Below, piece by piece: positions 17,227 through 25,528 of a stretch of DNA of 54,539 nucleotides (positions are counted from its first letter, which is position 1; each line of letters starts with the position of its first letter). A model generated the notes under the pieces. The model saw only the letters and a program-made list of their open reading frames with translations, had not been told where the DNA came from and did not search any database. Both the position numbers and the translations under genes were made by a program. The DNA comes from Candidatus Woesearchaeota archaeon (GTDB lineage: Archaea > Nanobdellota > Nanobdellia > Woesearchaeales > DSVV01). The stretch is taken from assembly GCA_018657385.1 (NCBI GenBank), contig JABHXF010000059.1:1-54539 (forward strand). Direction: 5' to 3'.

Positions 17227-17718
17227 ATGGTAGAAAATAAAGATGAAGAAAAAACATACAGAGGTGGACCAAGCCCTAGTGAAAAATCACCACCACCACT
17301 AAAAAAACAAAATAGGCCAGTATCAAGACCAGGAAATGTAAAAAAAGGGATTGGATTAAAATGGAAATTACCAGCGTATTTAATATTAGCAACATCACTT
17401 ATTACTGGGGGAGTTATTATATCTGATTATGCAAAAAGTGCTTATGATTCAATAAGCAAAGCAGTTTTTAGTGCAACACATACAAATCCAGCAGAAGCAA
17501 GATTAGACTTCCAAGAAAGTTTAGGAGATTACAAAAAGGAATTAAATGTGTATGATCAAGCAGTTACTGGTATTGTTAAAGACGCTGCTCAACAAGCAAC
17601 ACCAGCACAATTAGAACTAATGACAACTACAACTTATCAAAAAATGAGTGATCAACAAAAAACAGAATTTGTTTCAACAGCAGCAACAGATGTTGGAATG
17701 GTTTGTAAAGAGAAATAA
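17227..17718 (+). CDS. Hypothetical single-pass membrane protein, 163 residues
   Basis: Not recognised. A cytoplasmic Pro- and Lys-rich N-terminus (RGGPSPSEKSPPPLKKQNRP), one membrane helix (about residues 43-61, LPAYLILATSLITGGVIIS), then a helical exported part with Gln- and Thr-rich sequence (QQATPAQLELMTTTTYQKMS). SD GGAGG lies 8 bases before the ATG and the gap after the regulator is only 14 bases, so it is in the Lrp operon. Confidence 0.7.
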   Translation: MVENKDEEKTYRGGPSPSEKSPPPLKKQNRPVSRPGNVKKGIGLKWKLPAYLILATSLITGGVIISDYAKSAYDSISKAVFSATHTNPAEARLDFQESLGDYKKELNVYDQAVTGIVKDAAQQATPAQLELMTTTTYQKMSDQQKTEFVSTAATDVGMVCKEK

Positions 17719-17747
17719 GTAATTGAAATTAATCATGGTGATAAACA

Positions 17748-18233
17748 ATGGCATATAATGGGGAAGTTGTTCCAAAAGGTAGTGGATCATTAAAAAAATT
17801 AGCAATAATTGCATCTATATTTGCATCAATAGCAATTGTTGGCAGACAGGGCTTAGACTGTGTTGCTAGATTTTATCCACCACAACAACAAAGTACACCA
17901 ACACAACAACAACCTTATTTTATGACTGCTGATTATGATCCAAATACAAAAACAATTAGTATACAACCACCTGAAGAAGCAGGATTAGTTAAAAGCATTG
18001 CAAATACATTAGGTTATAGTGGAAATATGTTAGAGAACTTAGCTGATAAAGAAAGTACAGATCCAACAAACACACAATACCCTACTCAACAAAATACTAA
18101 ATCACCAATTATTATGTTACTTCATCCTTTTGGATTACCAGATGCAAAATATAAAGATAGTATTGATGACAAAGTTGCACCTCAACCAGCCTCACCAATA
18201 ACAAAAAAAACTGGAACAACATATAGCATTTAA
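17748..18233 (+). CDS. Hypothetical membrane-anchored protein, 161 residues
   Basis: Not recognised. One N-terminal membrane helix (about residues 17-33, KLAIIASIFASIAIVGR), then a Gln-, Pro- and Thr-rich exported part (PPQQQSTPTQQQPYFMTADY) of low complexity. SD GGTGAT precedes the ATG. Third gene of the Lrp operon. Like its neighbours it looks like an anchored surface or envelope protein. Confidence 0.68.
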   Translation: MAYNGEVVPKGSGSLKKLAIIASIFASIAIVGRQGLDCVARFYPPQQQSTPTQQQPYFMTADYDPNTKTISIQPPEEAGLVKSIANTLGYSGNMLENLADKESTDPTNTQYPTQQNTKSPIIMLLHPFGLPDAKYKDSIDDKVAPQPASPITKKTGTTYSI

Positions 18234-18279
18234 AATAATAATGACTCAACTAGAATATATTTCAAGGAGAAATACAATA

Positions 18280-18609
18280 ATGGGATTAGGAAAAATAATT
18301 GTTTATGGACTGGCAATATTTGGAGCTTATCAAATATATAGTTGGACAACTAGTAATAAAGAAATAAAACCACAAGAACCAACTACAATAGAAGCACCTG
18401 CACCAAATGAAAATTATAGACGTGGAAAGGATATTGGAGAAGGAGTATGGGATTTTTTTGAAGGTTTTAGTGGTTCAATTAGTGATAAGTTAAAAACAAA
18501 AGCAGATAAATATAAACCAGAAATAAACATATTAAAAAAAGATACAGAACAATATGCAGATCAGTTAAATAAACTAAAAACAAATTATCTAGATTCCATA
18601 ATAAAATAA
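18280..18609 (+). CDS. Hypothetical small membrane-anchored protein, 109 residues
   Basis: Not recognised. The start is taken at 18280 because AAGGAGA lies about 10 bases upstream; an in-frame ATG at 18241 has no SD. One N-terminal membrane helix (about residues 4-20, GKIIVYGLAIFGAYQIYSW), then a charged part with a predicted coiled-coil end (KKDTEQYADQLNKLKTNYLD). Fourth gene of the Lrp operon. Confidence 0.68.
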   Translation: MGLGKIIVYGLAIFGAYQIYSWTTSNKEIKPQEPTTIEAPAPNENYRRGKDIGEGVWDFFEGFSGSISDKLKTKADKYKPEINILKKDTEQYADQLNKLKTNYLDSIIK

Positions 18610-18660
18610 TGCCATTAAAAAAATAATGGCAACAAATTCAAAAATACAAAAAATGAAATC

Positions 18661-19266
18661 ATGGCAACAAAACCTAAAGGAAAATATCAAGTCAGTAAAG
18701 AAGCTGTAAAGTTTGAAGGCTTTGTTGCTAGATTATTATATGATTTGCACACAAGAGATGTTGAATGGAATGTTTTTTACACAAGGAAAAATGGAAGTAG
18801 AAGACAAGTAGATGTACAGTACAAAAGAGGATTATTAAGAAGAACAACAATTATAGAATGTAAATACAGAACAAATCCAGGATCTAGAATTTATTTGAAT
18901 GAATTTGGGAATGGGAAAAAAAATAATGGCAATGGAAATTATAAAAATGGAAATCAAAAAAAATCACAAGAAAAAGAAATTTCACATCTTATTGATGAAA
19001 TTGATGAGAGGAAAATTTATTCTGGAGCAAAATATTCTGTGCTTGTCACAAACGCTTATTTTAATGACCAACTTAGAGATGTTGCTAATCAACAAGAAAT
19101 TGAGTTGTGGGATCGAGATATATTAATTGAAATGGTTAAAAAAAGAAGCAGTTTCTTAGGGATTTCTAGATTAACTTGGAGAAATAATCCAAACTTAGAA
19201 GATATGATAAGTAATACAAGAAAAAGAGAGTATGAATTTCTTAAAGGTGGACCATACAGAAATTAA
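18661..19266 (+). CDS. Mrr-like restriction-endonuclease-fold protein
   Basis: 201 residues. The N-terminal helix EAVKFEGFVARLLYDL, the strand GSRRQVDVQYKRG and IIECKYR form the PD-(D/E)xK pattern of the Mrr/RecB-like nuclease fold (Asp of QVDV, Glu and Lys of ECK). ELWDRDILIEMVKK near residue 150 matches the conserved end of Mrr-type domains. A Gly/Asn-rich insert (GNGKKNNGNGNYKNGNQKK) interrupts it. Mrr relatives cut modified DNA or act on RNA or DNA ends. No methylase is nearby, so this is not a classic restriction-modification pair. Last gene of the Lrp operon. The fold is fairly sure, activity unproven. Confidence 0.75.
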   Translation: MATKPKGKYQVSKEAVKFEGFVARLLYDLHTRDVEWNVFYTRKNGSRRQVDVQYKRGLLRRTTIIECKYRTNPGSRIYLNEFGNGKKNNGNGNYKNGNQKKSQEKEISHLIDEIDERKIYSGAKYSVLVTNAYFNDQLRDVANQQEIELWDRDILIEMVKKRSSFLGISRLTWRNNPNLEDMISNTRKREYEFLKGGPYRN

Positions 19267-19295
19267 AAAAGTTCTCTGGAAAAAAGAAAAAGAAT

Positions 19296-19790
19296 TTATT
19301 TGCAAGTTTTCCAGGGTATGTAACTTCTTTTAACTTTACAGGCTAAACTACTAACATTTTTTTCATAACTTGGTTCAAGTTTTGCAATATTACCAATATG
19401 TTTTAATGCTTCTTTATCTTGTGTAGCTAAACCTAAGAAATAAGTTGGGTGTCGTGAAGTAATTTCCATACCTGCAGTTTTAATTGAACTACTATATCTT
19501 CTATCTTTTGCTTCTCCAACAAGAATTGCACCCCATCTTAATGCAGAACCAGTTTCTTTTGCTCTGATTAAATCATCAATATTTTCTGTTTCATCTTCTA
19601 AACTAGAATCTTTTTTTATTTCATGAAAAAATTCAGGATGATCTTCATTAACTTTTTGTCCAAGATAGGCTGTTGATTCAAGATAACTAATAACTTGTTT
19701 TGTTTCTGGACTTCTAACTGCTTGGCATCCACGTATACCTGCAAATGCAACATATAATGCAATACTTGTTATTAATAGTTTTTTAATCAT
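19296..19790 (-). CDS. Hypothetical exported protein, 164 residues
   Basis: Not recognised. An N-terminal signal or anchor (residues 3-20, KKLLITSIALYVAFAGIRG) with a Cys at 22, then a soluble helical domain with charged repeats and three Cys overall. SD GAGGT precedes the ATG, 13 bases after the stop of the 157-residue gene, so the two form a leftward operon opposed to the Lrp operon. Confidence 0.7.
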   Translation of the reverse strand: MIKKLLITSIALYVAFAGIRGCQAVRSPETKQVISYLESTAYLGQKVNEDHPEFFHEIKKDSSLEDETENIDDLIRAKETGSALRWGAILVGEAKDRRYSSSIKTAGMEITSRHPTYFLGLATQDKEALKHIGNIAKLEPSYEKNVSSLACKVKRSYIPWKTCK

Positions 19791-19803
19791 TTTTACCTCA
19801 TTA

Positions 19804-20277
19804 TTATTTTGTATTATAAGTTCTTCTCTTGAATAACGTTTTAGTTAAATGCCCTAATCCAGTCCCTGATAAAGCTATTAAAGTTTTAGTCCCTGCCATC
19901 ATTGCTGCTTCTTTATATTGACCAGAACCAGCTGCAAGAGATACTTCAGGTGCTAATGAAGCAAGATACATCATGACTCCAGCTGTTTTATCTCCAACTG
20001 AAGTTCCATTACCAAATGCATATCCTCCACCAAAAGAAAAACTTGGAGACATTGGTTGAAGAACATCTGCATTTGCTGCATAAATAGGAGCACAACTTGA
20101 GAACTTAAGAACATAAGCAGATAAAGAAGCTAATCCTCCTCTTCTAACTCCATCTAAAAAGCCATCATTAGAACTTGATCTACTCTTTGTATTTGTTCTT
20201 GATGAACTTCCTGTTCCTCCTCTAGCCTGATATCTTGACCTTGTTACATAATCATCAACTGTTTTTCTTGCTTGCAT
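19804..20277 (-). CDS. Hypothetical Ser/Gly-rich protein, 157 residues
   Basis: Not recognised. A basic Ser/Arg-rich N-terminus (RGGTGSSSRTNTKSRSSSND) and a Gly/Ala-rich C-terminal part with weakly hydrophobic stretches (GVMMYLASLAPEVSLAAGSG). SD GGAGGGG lies just before the ATG and TATA GTTTATATGC about 50 bases upstream. Two TCGGAAA sites (20355 and 20376) lie between this gene and the divergent transglutaminase-like gene. Confidence 0.65.
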   Translation of the reverse strand: MQARKTVDDYVTRSRYQARGGTGSSSRTNTKSRSSSNDGFLDGVRRGGLASLSAYVLKFSSCAPIYAANADVLQPMSPSFSFGGGYAFGNGTSVGDKTAGVMMYLASLAPEVSLAAGSGQYKEAAMMAGTKTLIALSGTGLGHLTKTLFKRRTYNTK

Positions 20278-20354
20278 AATATCCCCTCCGTGATTTCTAA
20301 ACTATAATAGACACTTGAAGCATATAAACATGCGTTGTAGTTATTAGTACAACC

Positions 20355-20469
20355 TCGGAAATACAGATATTTGCGTCGGAAAATACTATGAAAAAGAAAT
20401 TGTTGTCCCCTCTACCACTACACTTATTTATATAGAAAAAATGCCTAATAGATATTAGATTTTCCGAAA
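20355..20469 (+). promoter_or_regulatory. Shared-design promoter with TCGGAAA sites
   Basis: TCGGAAA at 20355-20361 and 20376-20382, then the 22-bp block 20413-20434 identical to 16551-16572 with the TATA box, then TTTTCCGAAA at 20460-20469. It drives the gene at 20490 (SD AAAGGTGGG). The same block-plus-site arrangement is found before the Lrp gene, implying common control of the two rightward operons. Confidence 0.7.
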
Positions 20470-20489
20470 ATAACTAAAAAGGTGGGAAT

Positions 20490-21791
20490 ATGTCTGTAAC
20501 AACACAAAAAGCAACTATGTTAAGAGAAAGATGGCGAGTAAGAGATAAACAATTAATAGAATCATTTTTTCAACCAGAACAAAGAAAACAAGATTTAGAA
20601 TTTCTATTAGAAAATCCATTAGCTAAAGATACTATTCAAAAATTAGTTGAAGCAAAAGAAGATATTGAACATGCACAAGGTTTAGTAAATGAATATGGGA
20701 ATATGCCAGGCAAAGGTAAAAAAACATTAGCAGGAAAAACAATTGATAAAAACTTTGAAAGAATTTATACTGAAATATTAGATATACAACCAAATATTGA
20801 GTTAGTTGCAAGTTTTTTAGATGATGTTGTTACATCTTATGTTGGTGCATTAAATGAAATGTTTGTTCATTCAAAAAAACAAGCAAGAGTAAAATATGAT
20901 ACTGCTGAAGAAACACAAAGACAAAAAATAAATGCAAATGCTGCAATGGATAATGTTGCAATTCTTTATCATGAATTAAGTGAAAAATTTGGTTTTTACT
21001 CAAGTAAAGATTATAAAAAATTAAGAAATAGAAAATTAAATAACAGAGCAAAAGAAGCAATTAAACATGGAACTGACAAATGGCAAATTGTTAGAAATGC
21101 AAATGTTGCTGAAATGAATGCAGAAGAAAACTGGAATAATAACAGACCAAGAAAAACAATTTTTTATGAAGGCAGAACCTTACCAAGTTCAGATGGTAGA
21201 GGAGAAAAAATTAAAGTTGATGTTAGATTATTTGTTACACCAAATGATGGATTTATACAAAGAGATTTAGATGCTATTGGATATCATACAAGTGATCCAA
21301 CAAGATGTGATGATTTAATCATGGATATTTATAGATTTACAAGAACAAGATTTGAATATAGTCATGATGATAAAACAACTGGACAACTTGAATATTGGAT
21401 GTTTCCATTTGAATTAAGAGCAATGAGAGAAGGAGATTGTGATGATTGGGCAAATGAACTTGCAAGTTATTTGATTGGAGCAAATATTCCAGAGTTTAGA
21501 GTTAGAGTTGTTTGTGGAGAAACAAGAACAGGTGGTGGACACTCAACAGTTTATGTTTTAGATGATAGTTTACAAACATGGAGACATATTAATAGTACAA
21601 CACCTTATGCTGCAATTCATGAATCAAAATTAAGTGATATGCCAACTTCAAAAGATAAAAGTGATGGAATTGGTATAGGACAAGTATGGTTTAGTTATAA
21701 TAATAAATATGCATGGCAACAATTTGAAGGAGCTGCAAGAATTAGTTATAATAAAGATAAAAGAAATGAATTAATTACAATGGTAAGATGA
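20490..21791 (+). CDS. Transglutaminase-like cysteine peptidase-fold protein
   Basis: 433 residues. Residues 1-190 are helical and charged, likely coiled coil. The C-terminal half has the transglutaminase-like core: MREGDCDDWANELASYLI with nucleophile Cys317, GGGHSTVYVLDD with His351, and WRHINST as the third position. The lineage of this fold in prokaryotes is mostly proteases or peptide-modifying enzymes. No signal peptide, so it acts inside the cell. It shares its promoter design with the Lrp operon and is followed after 16 bases by a TIM-barrel protein. The fold is well supported, the substrate unknown. Confidence 0.78.
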   Translation: MSVTTQKATMLRERWRVRDKQLIESFFQPEQRKQDLEFLLENPLAKDTIQKLVEAKEDIEHAQGLVNEYGNMPGKGKKTLAGKTIDKNFERIYTEILDIQPNIELVASFLDDVVTSYVGALNEMFVHSKKQARVKYDTAEETQRQKINANAAMDNVAILYHELSEKFGFYSSKDYKKLRNRKLNNRAKEAIKHGTDKWQIVRNANVAEMNAEENWNNNRPRKTIFYEGRTLPSSDGRGEKIKVDVRLFVTPNDGFIQRDLDAIGYHTSDPTRCDDLIMDIYRFTRTRFEYSHDDKTTGQLEYWMFPFELRAMREGDCDDWANELASYLIGANIPEFRVRVVCGETRTGGGHSTVYVLDDSLQTWRHINSTTPYAAIHESKLSDMPTSKDKSDGIGIGQVWFSYNNKYAWQQFEGAARISYNKDKRNELITMVR

Positions 21792-21807
21792 TTAATAGAT
21801 AAAAAAG

Positions 21808-22656
21808 ATGAAAAAAGGAAATGCAGTATATATTTGGACAAAAGCAAATATATTTGATGATTCAGAATTTGTTGAGATATGTAAACAATCTGATATTTCA
21901 AATGTGTTTCTTTCTGCTTATAATACTAAAAAAACACCAGAAGCAAAAAAAGAGTTTTCTGAATTTAATATGTTATGTAATGTAAATGGTTTAGATACTT
22001 ATGCAATGGCTTCTACAAATGAATTTGCATTGAACCATAGAATTGCATTAGAATATATTGATGACATTGTAGCTTTTAATGATTCAGTTGGCGAACATCA
22101 AAGATTTAAAGGAGTACATTTTGATGTTGAACCATATTGTTTGCCACAATATAAAGAAGAGAAAACAACAACAGATGAAACAAAAAAAAACAGATTAAGA
22201 GTATTAGAAAGTTATCTTGAAATGACAATCCAATGTTGTGAAAAAGCAAAAGAAAATGGACTAGAATTTGGATTAAGTATCCCTTATTGGTTTAAATTAA
22301 GATATAAAGATATCTTATTAAATTTAGGTGGGAGAAAAAAATTGTTATACAATCTTATTTATAATTCTAATCACATTTCAATAATGGCTTATAGAGATAA
22401 ACCAGAACATGTTGTTGAAGCTGTTGCTGATGAAATAAGAGATACAGAAAAGGCCAATATTAAAACAAATAGTTTTAATTTTTCTAATCAAGCACTAAGA
22501 AAAGTATTTGTTGCTGTTAATGATTTGAGTATGATGCCAATAATTACTGAATGTATGGACTTTTTGTATAAAGACTTTTCTAGTTATGCAGGAATTGCAA
22601 TACATCCTTATAGAGGTCTAAGAGATGTTGTTAAGAAAAGAGAAAATAAAAAATAA
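21808..22656 (+). CDS. Putative TIM-barrel glycosidase-like protein (GH18-like)
   Basis: 282 residues. FKGVHFDVEPY resembles the DxxDxDxE catalytic strand of GH18 chitinase-like barrels, with an acidic DVE at the strand end, and ISIMAYRDKPE resembles their MAYD strand. GLSIPYWFKL and GIAIHPYRGL fit later barrel strands. No signal peptide, which is unusual for a glycosidase and suggests a cytoplasmic sugar or nucleotide substrate, or loss of catalysis. Second gene of the operon begun at 20490. The fold assignment is moderate, the function unassigned. Confidence 0.6.
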   Translation: MKKGNAVYIWTKANIFDDSEFVEICKQSDISNVFLSAYNTKKTPEAKKEFSEFNMLCNVNGLDTYAMASTNEFALNHRIALEYIDDIVAFNDSVGEHQRFKGVHFDVEPYCLPQYKEEKTTTDETKKNRLRVLESYLEMTIQCCEKAKENGLEFGLSIPYWFKLRYKDILLNLGGRKKLLYNLIYNSNHISIMAYRDKPEHVVEAVADEIRDTEKANIKTNSFNFSNQALRKVFVAVNDLSMMPIITECMDFLYKDFSSYAGIAIHPYRGLRDVVKKRENKK

Positions 22657-22698
22657 AATTATTCTTATTATAGAGATATGAACAAACCTCTGTAGAAG

Positions 22699-22717
22699 CT
22701 AGGTCCGAAGGACAAGT
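22699..22717 (+). terminator. Class 2 3'-end motif (CTAGGTCCGAAGGAC)
   Basis: It lies 43 bases after the stop of the TIM-barrel gene. GTCC GAA GGAC forms a small hairpin. The same word follows the stop codons at 27858 (+) and 41796 (-) in the same gene-relative orientation. Function as a terminator or processing site is inferred from position only. Confidence 0.55.
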
Positions 22718-22728
22718 CACTCATGAAT

Positions 22729-22795
22729 TAGTTATTCGGTCTTCGTGGTTTGTTATTCGTAACGAAAACCAAACAACGAAAAACTAATAACTTTT
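22729..22795. repeat. Hairpin between class 2 and class 1 motifs
   Basis: AGTTATT near 22730 pairs with AATAACT near 22788, and GTGGTTTGTT pairs with a CCAAACAAC segment inside it. It occupies the position that the three-way-junction element takes in the other convergent gene pairs, but has a different sequence. Confidence 0.5.
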
Positions 22796-22800
22796 ATAAT

Positions 22801-22829
22801 AAAGAGCCTGCCGGCCTGTTAAAAAAAAG
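22801..22829 (-). terminator. Class 1 3'-end motif
   Basis: Read on the minus strand it is a T-run, AACAGGCCGGCAGGCTC and a short T tail, about 30 bases after the stop of the 242-residue gene. Four more copies follow other stop codons at the same spacing and orientation. Confidence 0.6.
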
Positions 22830-22855
22830 AATATGGAGAAAATAAAAAGAAAAAA

Positions 22856-23584
22856 TTAAGAAGTTGTTTTTACAGATTGAAGCTTATAAGATGCAGGAAC
22901 TTTAAGTTCGAGTTCACCATCAAAAAATGTATTTACCCTATCAGCTAAATATCCTACGTTATGATTAAATCTTTGTGATGGATTAAATTTTTCTAATGCA
23001 TTTTTTGCTTCAACTAACTTATCTTGAATACCACTATAATTACCCACCAATAAATTTATTCCTTTTACTAAAGATTCAGCATCAGATTTTGCTTCCCTAA
23101 AACGTGACATATGATCCCGTTTATGCTCATTATTTTCATGCCTCTCTTTAGGTGATAAACCTGTTTCCTCAGAATATTTTATGACTTCTTCTACATGGTA
23201 TTTAACAGAGTCTAATGCATCATTTAATTGACCATACATCCCACCAACTTTTCCAGTTTCTAAAAAATCTTCTTCTCCATATAAATGATTATGGATAGTA
23301 CCTTTTATTTCTTCTAGTTTGCAAACAATTTTTACAGCTTCTTCATATGACTCTTGTAATGGATCATATTTACCAACTAATTTTTTAGCTCCAACAACAA
23401 CATTGGCAACAAAGGATTTGAATCCACTTAAATATTCACTAACCCTAGAAGTTGAATTATTATCTGAAGACATTCCTAAATAATCTTCAATTCTAGCATC
23501 ATTACAAGTTCCGCATGAATGAATTGAACCTGCAAGTTCTTCTAAACTTTTCCCATCACCATCATTAGTTTTATCATCTGACAT
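22856..23584 (-). CDS. Hypothetical helical protein, 242 residues
   Basis: Not recognised. It begins with an acidic stretch and a Cys pair (IHSCGTCNDARIEDYLGMSS), then long amphipathic helices (ESYEEAVKIVCKLEEIKGTI, YHVEEVIKYSEETG, AESLVKGINLLVGNYSGIQD) likely to form coiled coils. No signal peptide. Convergent with the TIM-barrel gene and ends with a class 1 motif. Last gene of the accessory island. Confidence 0.7.
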   Translation of the reverse strand: MSDDKTNDGDGKSLEELAGSIHSCGTCNDARIEDYLGMSSDNNSTSRVSEYLSGFKSFVANVVVGAKKLVGKYDPLQESYEEAVKIVCKLEEIKGTIHNHLYGEEDFLETGKVGGMYGQLNDALDSVKYHVEEVIKYSEETGLSPKERHENNEHKRDHMSRFREAKSDAESLVKGINLLVGNYSGIQDKLVEAKNALEKFNPSQRFNHNVGYLADRVNTFFDGELELKVPASYKLQSVKTTS

Positions 23585-23712
23585 TGTTTATACCTCCAAT
23601 CATTTATAATATGTATTAGTAGGTTAATATGCTATTTAAAGAAGTGTAGTAGTTATCTAGACATCAATAGAATATTTTGTAAATAATTAAATCCAACATC
23701 AAGGCTGAATGA

Positions 23713-23801
23713 GAAAATAACAACAATGGCCAGACGAGCCGATAGGCGAGTAGGATATTTGCTTGCAAATGTCCGTCTGTGCCACTGTTGTTGTTATTTT
23801 C
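23713..23801 (-). repeat. Three-way-junction repeat, copy C
   Basis: On the minus strand: outer stem GAAAATAACAACA, fixed strand GGCACAGACGGAC, hairpin 1 ATTTGC AA GCAAAT, TCCTACTCG, hairpin 2 GCC TATC GGC, and CTCGTCTGGCC. It lies downstream of MATE and upstream of the 242-residue gene. Confidence 0.85.
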
Positions 23802-23870
23802 TTAAAAATATAATAAAAAGTATAATAAGAGTTACAATAAAAAATATAATAAAAAGTAAAAGAATAACAA

Positions 23871-23901
23871 CAAAAAGAGCCTGACGGCCTGTTAAAAAAA
23901 A
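23871..23901 (-). terminator. Class 1 3'-end motif after MATE
   Basis: Six bases after the MATE stop, the minus strand runs into an eight-T tract, then AACAGGCCGTCAGGCTC and a TTTTTG tail. Same orientation to the gene as the other four copies. Confidence 0.65.
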
Positions 23902-23906
23902 GAAAA

Positions 23907-25238
23907 TCAAACAATGGCTTTCTTAATTTCCCATTCAAACCAAACAACTGCAACAACTGATGCAATAACAGCTGCAATCACAATAGAAACTACAACTGAT
24001 AAATACCCAAAACCAAAAACAAATACAAATAAATATGATAATGGTGTTGAGATTAGAATTGTTCTTAATAGATTAATAACTAAACCAGGCACCCCATAAC
24101 CCATACCTTGTAGTGTTCTTCCAATTATCATTGTTATTCCCATAAATGGATAAGCAAATACAATCACACGTAAATATGGAACTCCTATTTTTAATAATGT
24201 TGGATCTGAGGTAAATATTTTATAGATCAACGAAGGGAATGCAAAAAATATTCCACCAACAATTAGTGTGTATAATAAGCCTGCTTTTATTCCATACCAA
24301 ACAACGCCTTTGATTAAATCTACACGTTTTGCTCCGAAAAACATTCCAACTAAAGTCATGACTGCAAATGACCCAGCCATTACAGGCATGATTACAACAC
24401 TTTCTGCCCTAAAACCAATTCCAAATGCTGCAACATATTCTGTTCCAAAGTTTGCCATGAACCAATTAAAGATCATTAGGAAAATAGACATAACAATCAT
24501 CATAAGACTTGCAGGAAAACCAACCATTAAAATTTCTTTAATTAATTTGGTGGAAAATGTAAAGTTTTGGGGATGAATATGAAGATAAGATTTCTTGTGT
24601 AAGAAATATGAATATAGTATAAACCCAACTGAGAATGATATAACAGTTGCAATTGCTGCTCCTTTAACACCATAACCAAGAACATAAATAAATATAGGGT
24701 CAAGAATAATATTTAACAACAAAGTAAATACTTGAACTTTCATTGGTGTTTTTGTATCTCCTTGTGAAACAAAGATATTATTCATAATGTAAGCTGTAAA
24801 CATAAACACTGAACCCATTAAAACTATTGAAAAATAACTAACTGCTAATTCAATGACAGCAGGTGTTGCTCCAAATAAATTAAACATTGGTCTGATAAAG
24901 ATCAAACCTAAAACTACTGAGATAGTAAAAAAGAATATTCCTAATAATATCCCATGCATTGCTGTGTTTTCTGCCCCTTTCTTATTTTTTTCTCCCATAA
25001 ATCTAGATATACGGGAGCTCATTCCAACTGCAATACCTGAATTTAGACCAATTAATATAAAGAATAATGGAAATGAAAATGTTAATGCAGCTATTGAATC
25101 TGCTCCTAACCTACCAACAAAAGCTGTATCTACAACATTATATAATGTTTGAACAAGCATAGCAATTAACATTGGCCAAGCTAACTTGTATAATGCCTTT
25201 TTTGGATCTGCAATAAATTCATCTACTCTATTTCTCAT
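23907..25238 (-). CDS. MATE-family multidrug/metabolite exporter
   Basis: 443 residues, about 12 membrane helices in two similar halves. The N-terminus has the family pattern LAWPMLIAMLVQTLYNVVDT with AFVGRLGADSIAALTFSFP, and the second half repeats it around MVGFPASLMMIVMSIFLMIF. MATE proteins export cationic drugs or metabolites using H+ or Na+ gradients. A TATA box about 25 bases before the ATG (ATTTATAAAAC) gives a leaderless start. It ends in a class 1 motif and is divergent from the cation antiporter, with repeat copy D between. Confidence 0.93.
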   Translation of the reverse strand: MRNRVDEFIADPKKALYKLAWPMLIAMLVQTLYNVVDTAFVGRLGADSIAALTFSFPLFFILIGLNSGIAVGMSSRISRFMGEKNKKGAENTAMHGILLGIFFFTISVVLGLIFIRPMFNLFGATPAVIELAVSYFSIVLMGSVFMFTAYIMNNIFVSQGDTKTPMKVQVFTLLLNIILDPIFIYVLGYGVKGAAIATVISFSVGFILYSYFLHKKSYLHIHPQNFTFSTKLIKEILMVGFPASLMMIVMSIFLMIFNWFMANFGTEYVAAFGIGFRAESVVIMPVMAGSFAVMTLVGMFFGAKRVDLIKGVVWYGIKAGLLYTLIVGGIFFAFPSLIYKIFTSDPTLLKIGVPYLRVIVFAYPFMGITMIIGRTLQGMGYGVPGLVINLLRTILISTPLSYLFVFVFGFGYLSVVVSIVIAAVIASVVAVVWFEWEIKKAIV

Positions 25239-25328
25239 TAATTTGTATTTTAGTTATTGGTTTTATAAATGTTTAGTAATGAATAACGTTCTACAAAAAT
25301 AATTTCTTTTAGTATTAATGTGCATAAG

Positions 25329-25409
25329 CAAAAAACAACAACAATTAAAGCACGGACAGACTAAAGTCCTATTCGGCTTCGCCTCATCCGGCCAAGTTAT
25401 TGTTTTTTG
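25329..25409 (+). repeat. Three-way-junction repeat, copy D (divergent)
   Basis: Outer stem CAAAAAACAACAAC pairs with GTTATTGTTTTTTG. The 5' junction strand is altered (GCACGGACAGAC) and hairpin 1 is shortened to GAC TAAA GTC, while hairpin 2 GGC TTC GCC and the 3' strand TCATCCGGCC remain. It lies between two divergent genes, so it cannot be only a terminator. Confidence 0.75.
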
Positions 25410-25528
25410 TCATTAAATGTATGAGTATTACATTTTGAATAGAATTAGAATGAATGTTTAAATGCACATGAATATGTATATAAGAGTAAAGAAATCTTTA
25501 TAAGGGATGGCTAATTCTTTCCTTTAAA

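Larger units (their letters stand above)
23585..23906. other. Intergenic stretch holding repeat copy C and a class 1 motif
   Basis: No gene seen. It holds the promoter of the leftward 242-residue gene (AT-rich), three-way-junction copy C at 23713-23801, an AT-only spacer, and the class 1 motif of the MATE gene at 23871-23901. Confidence 0.6.

Noticed and set aside
18625-18708. 27-codon frame overlapping the start of the Mrr-like gene
   Set aside because: No SD, wholly overlaps a better-supported gene in another frame and has no recognisable feature.
18661-19266. Restriction-modification system
   Set aside because: The nuclease-like gene has no methylase or specificity gene nearby, so only the fold is claimed.
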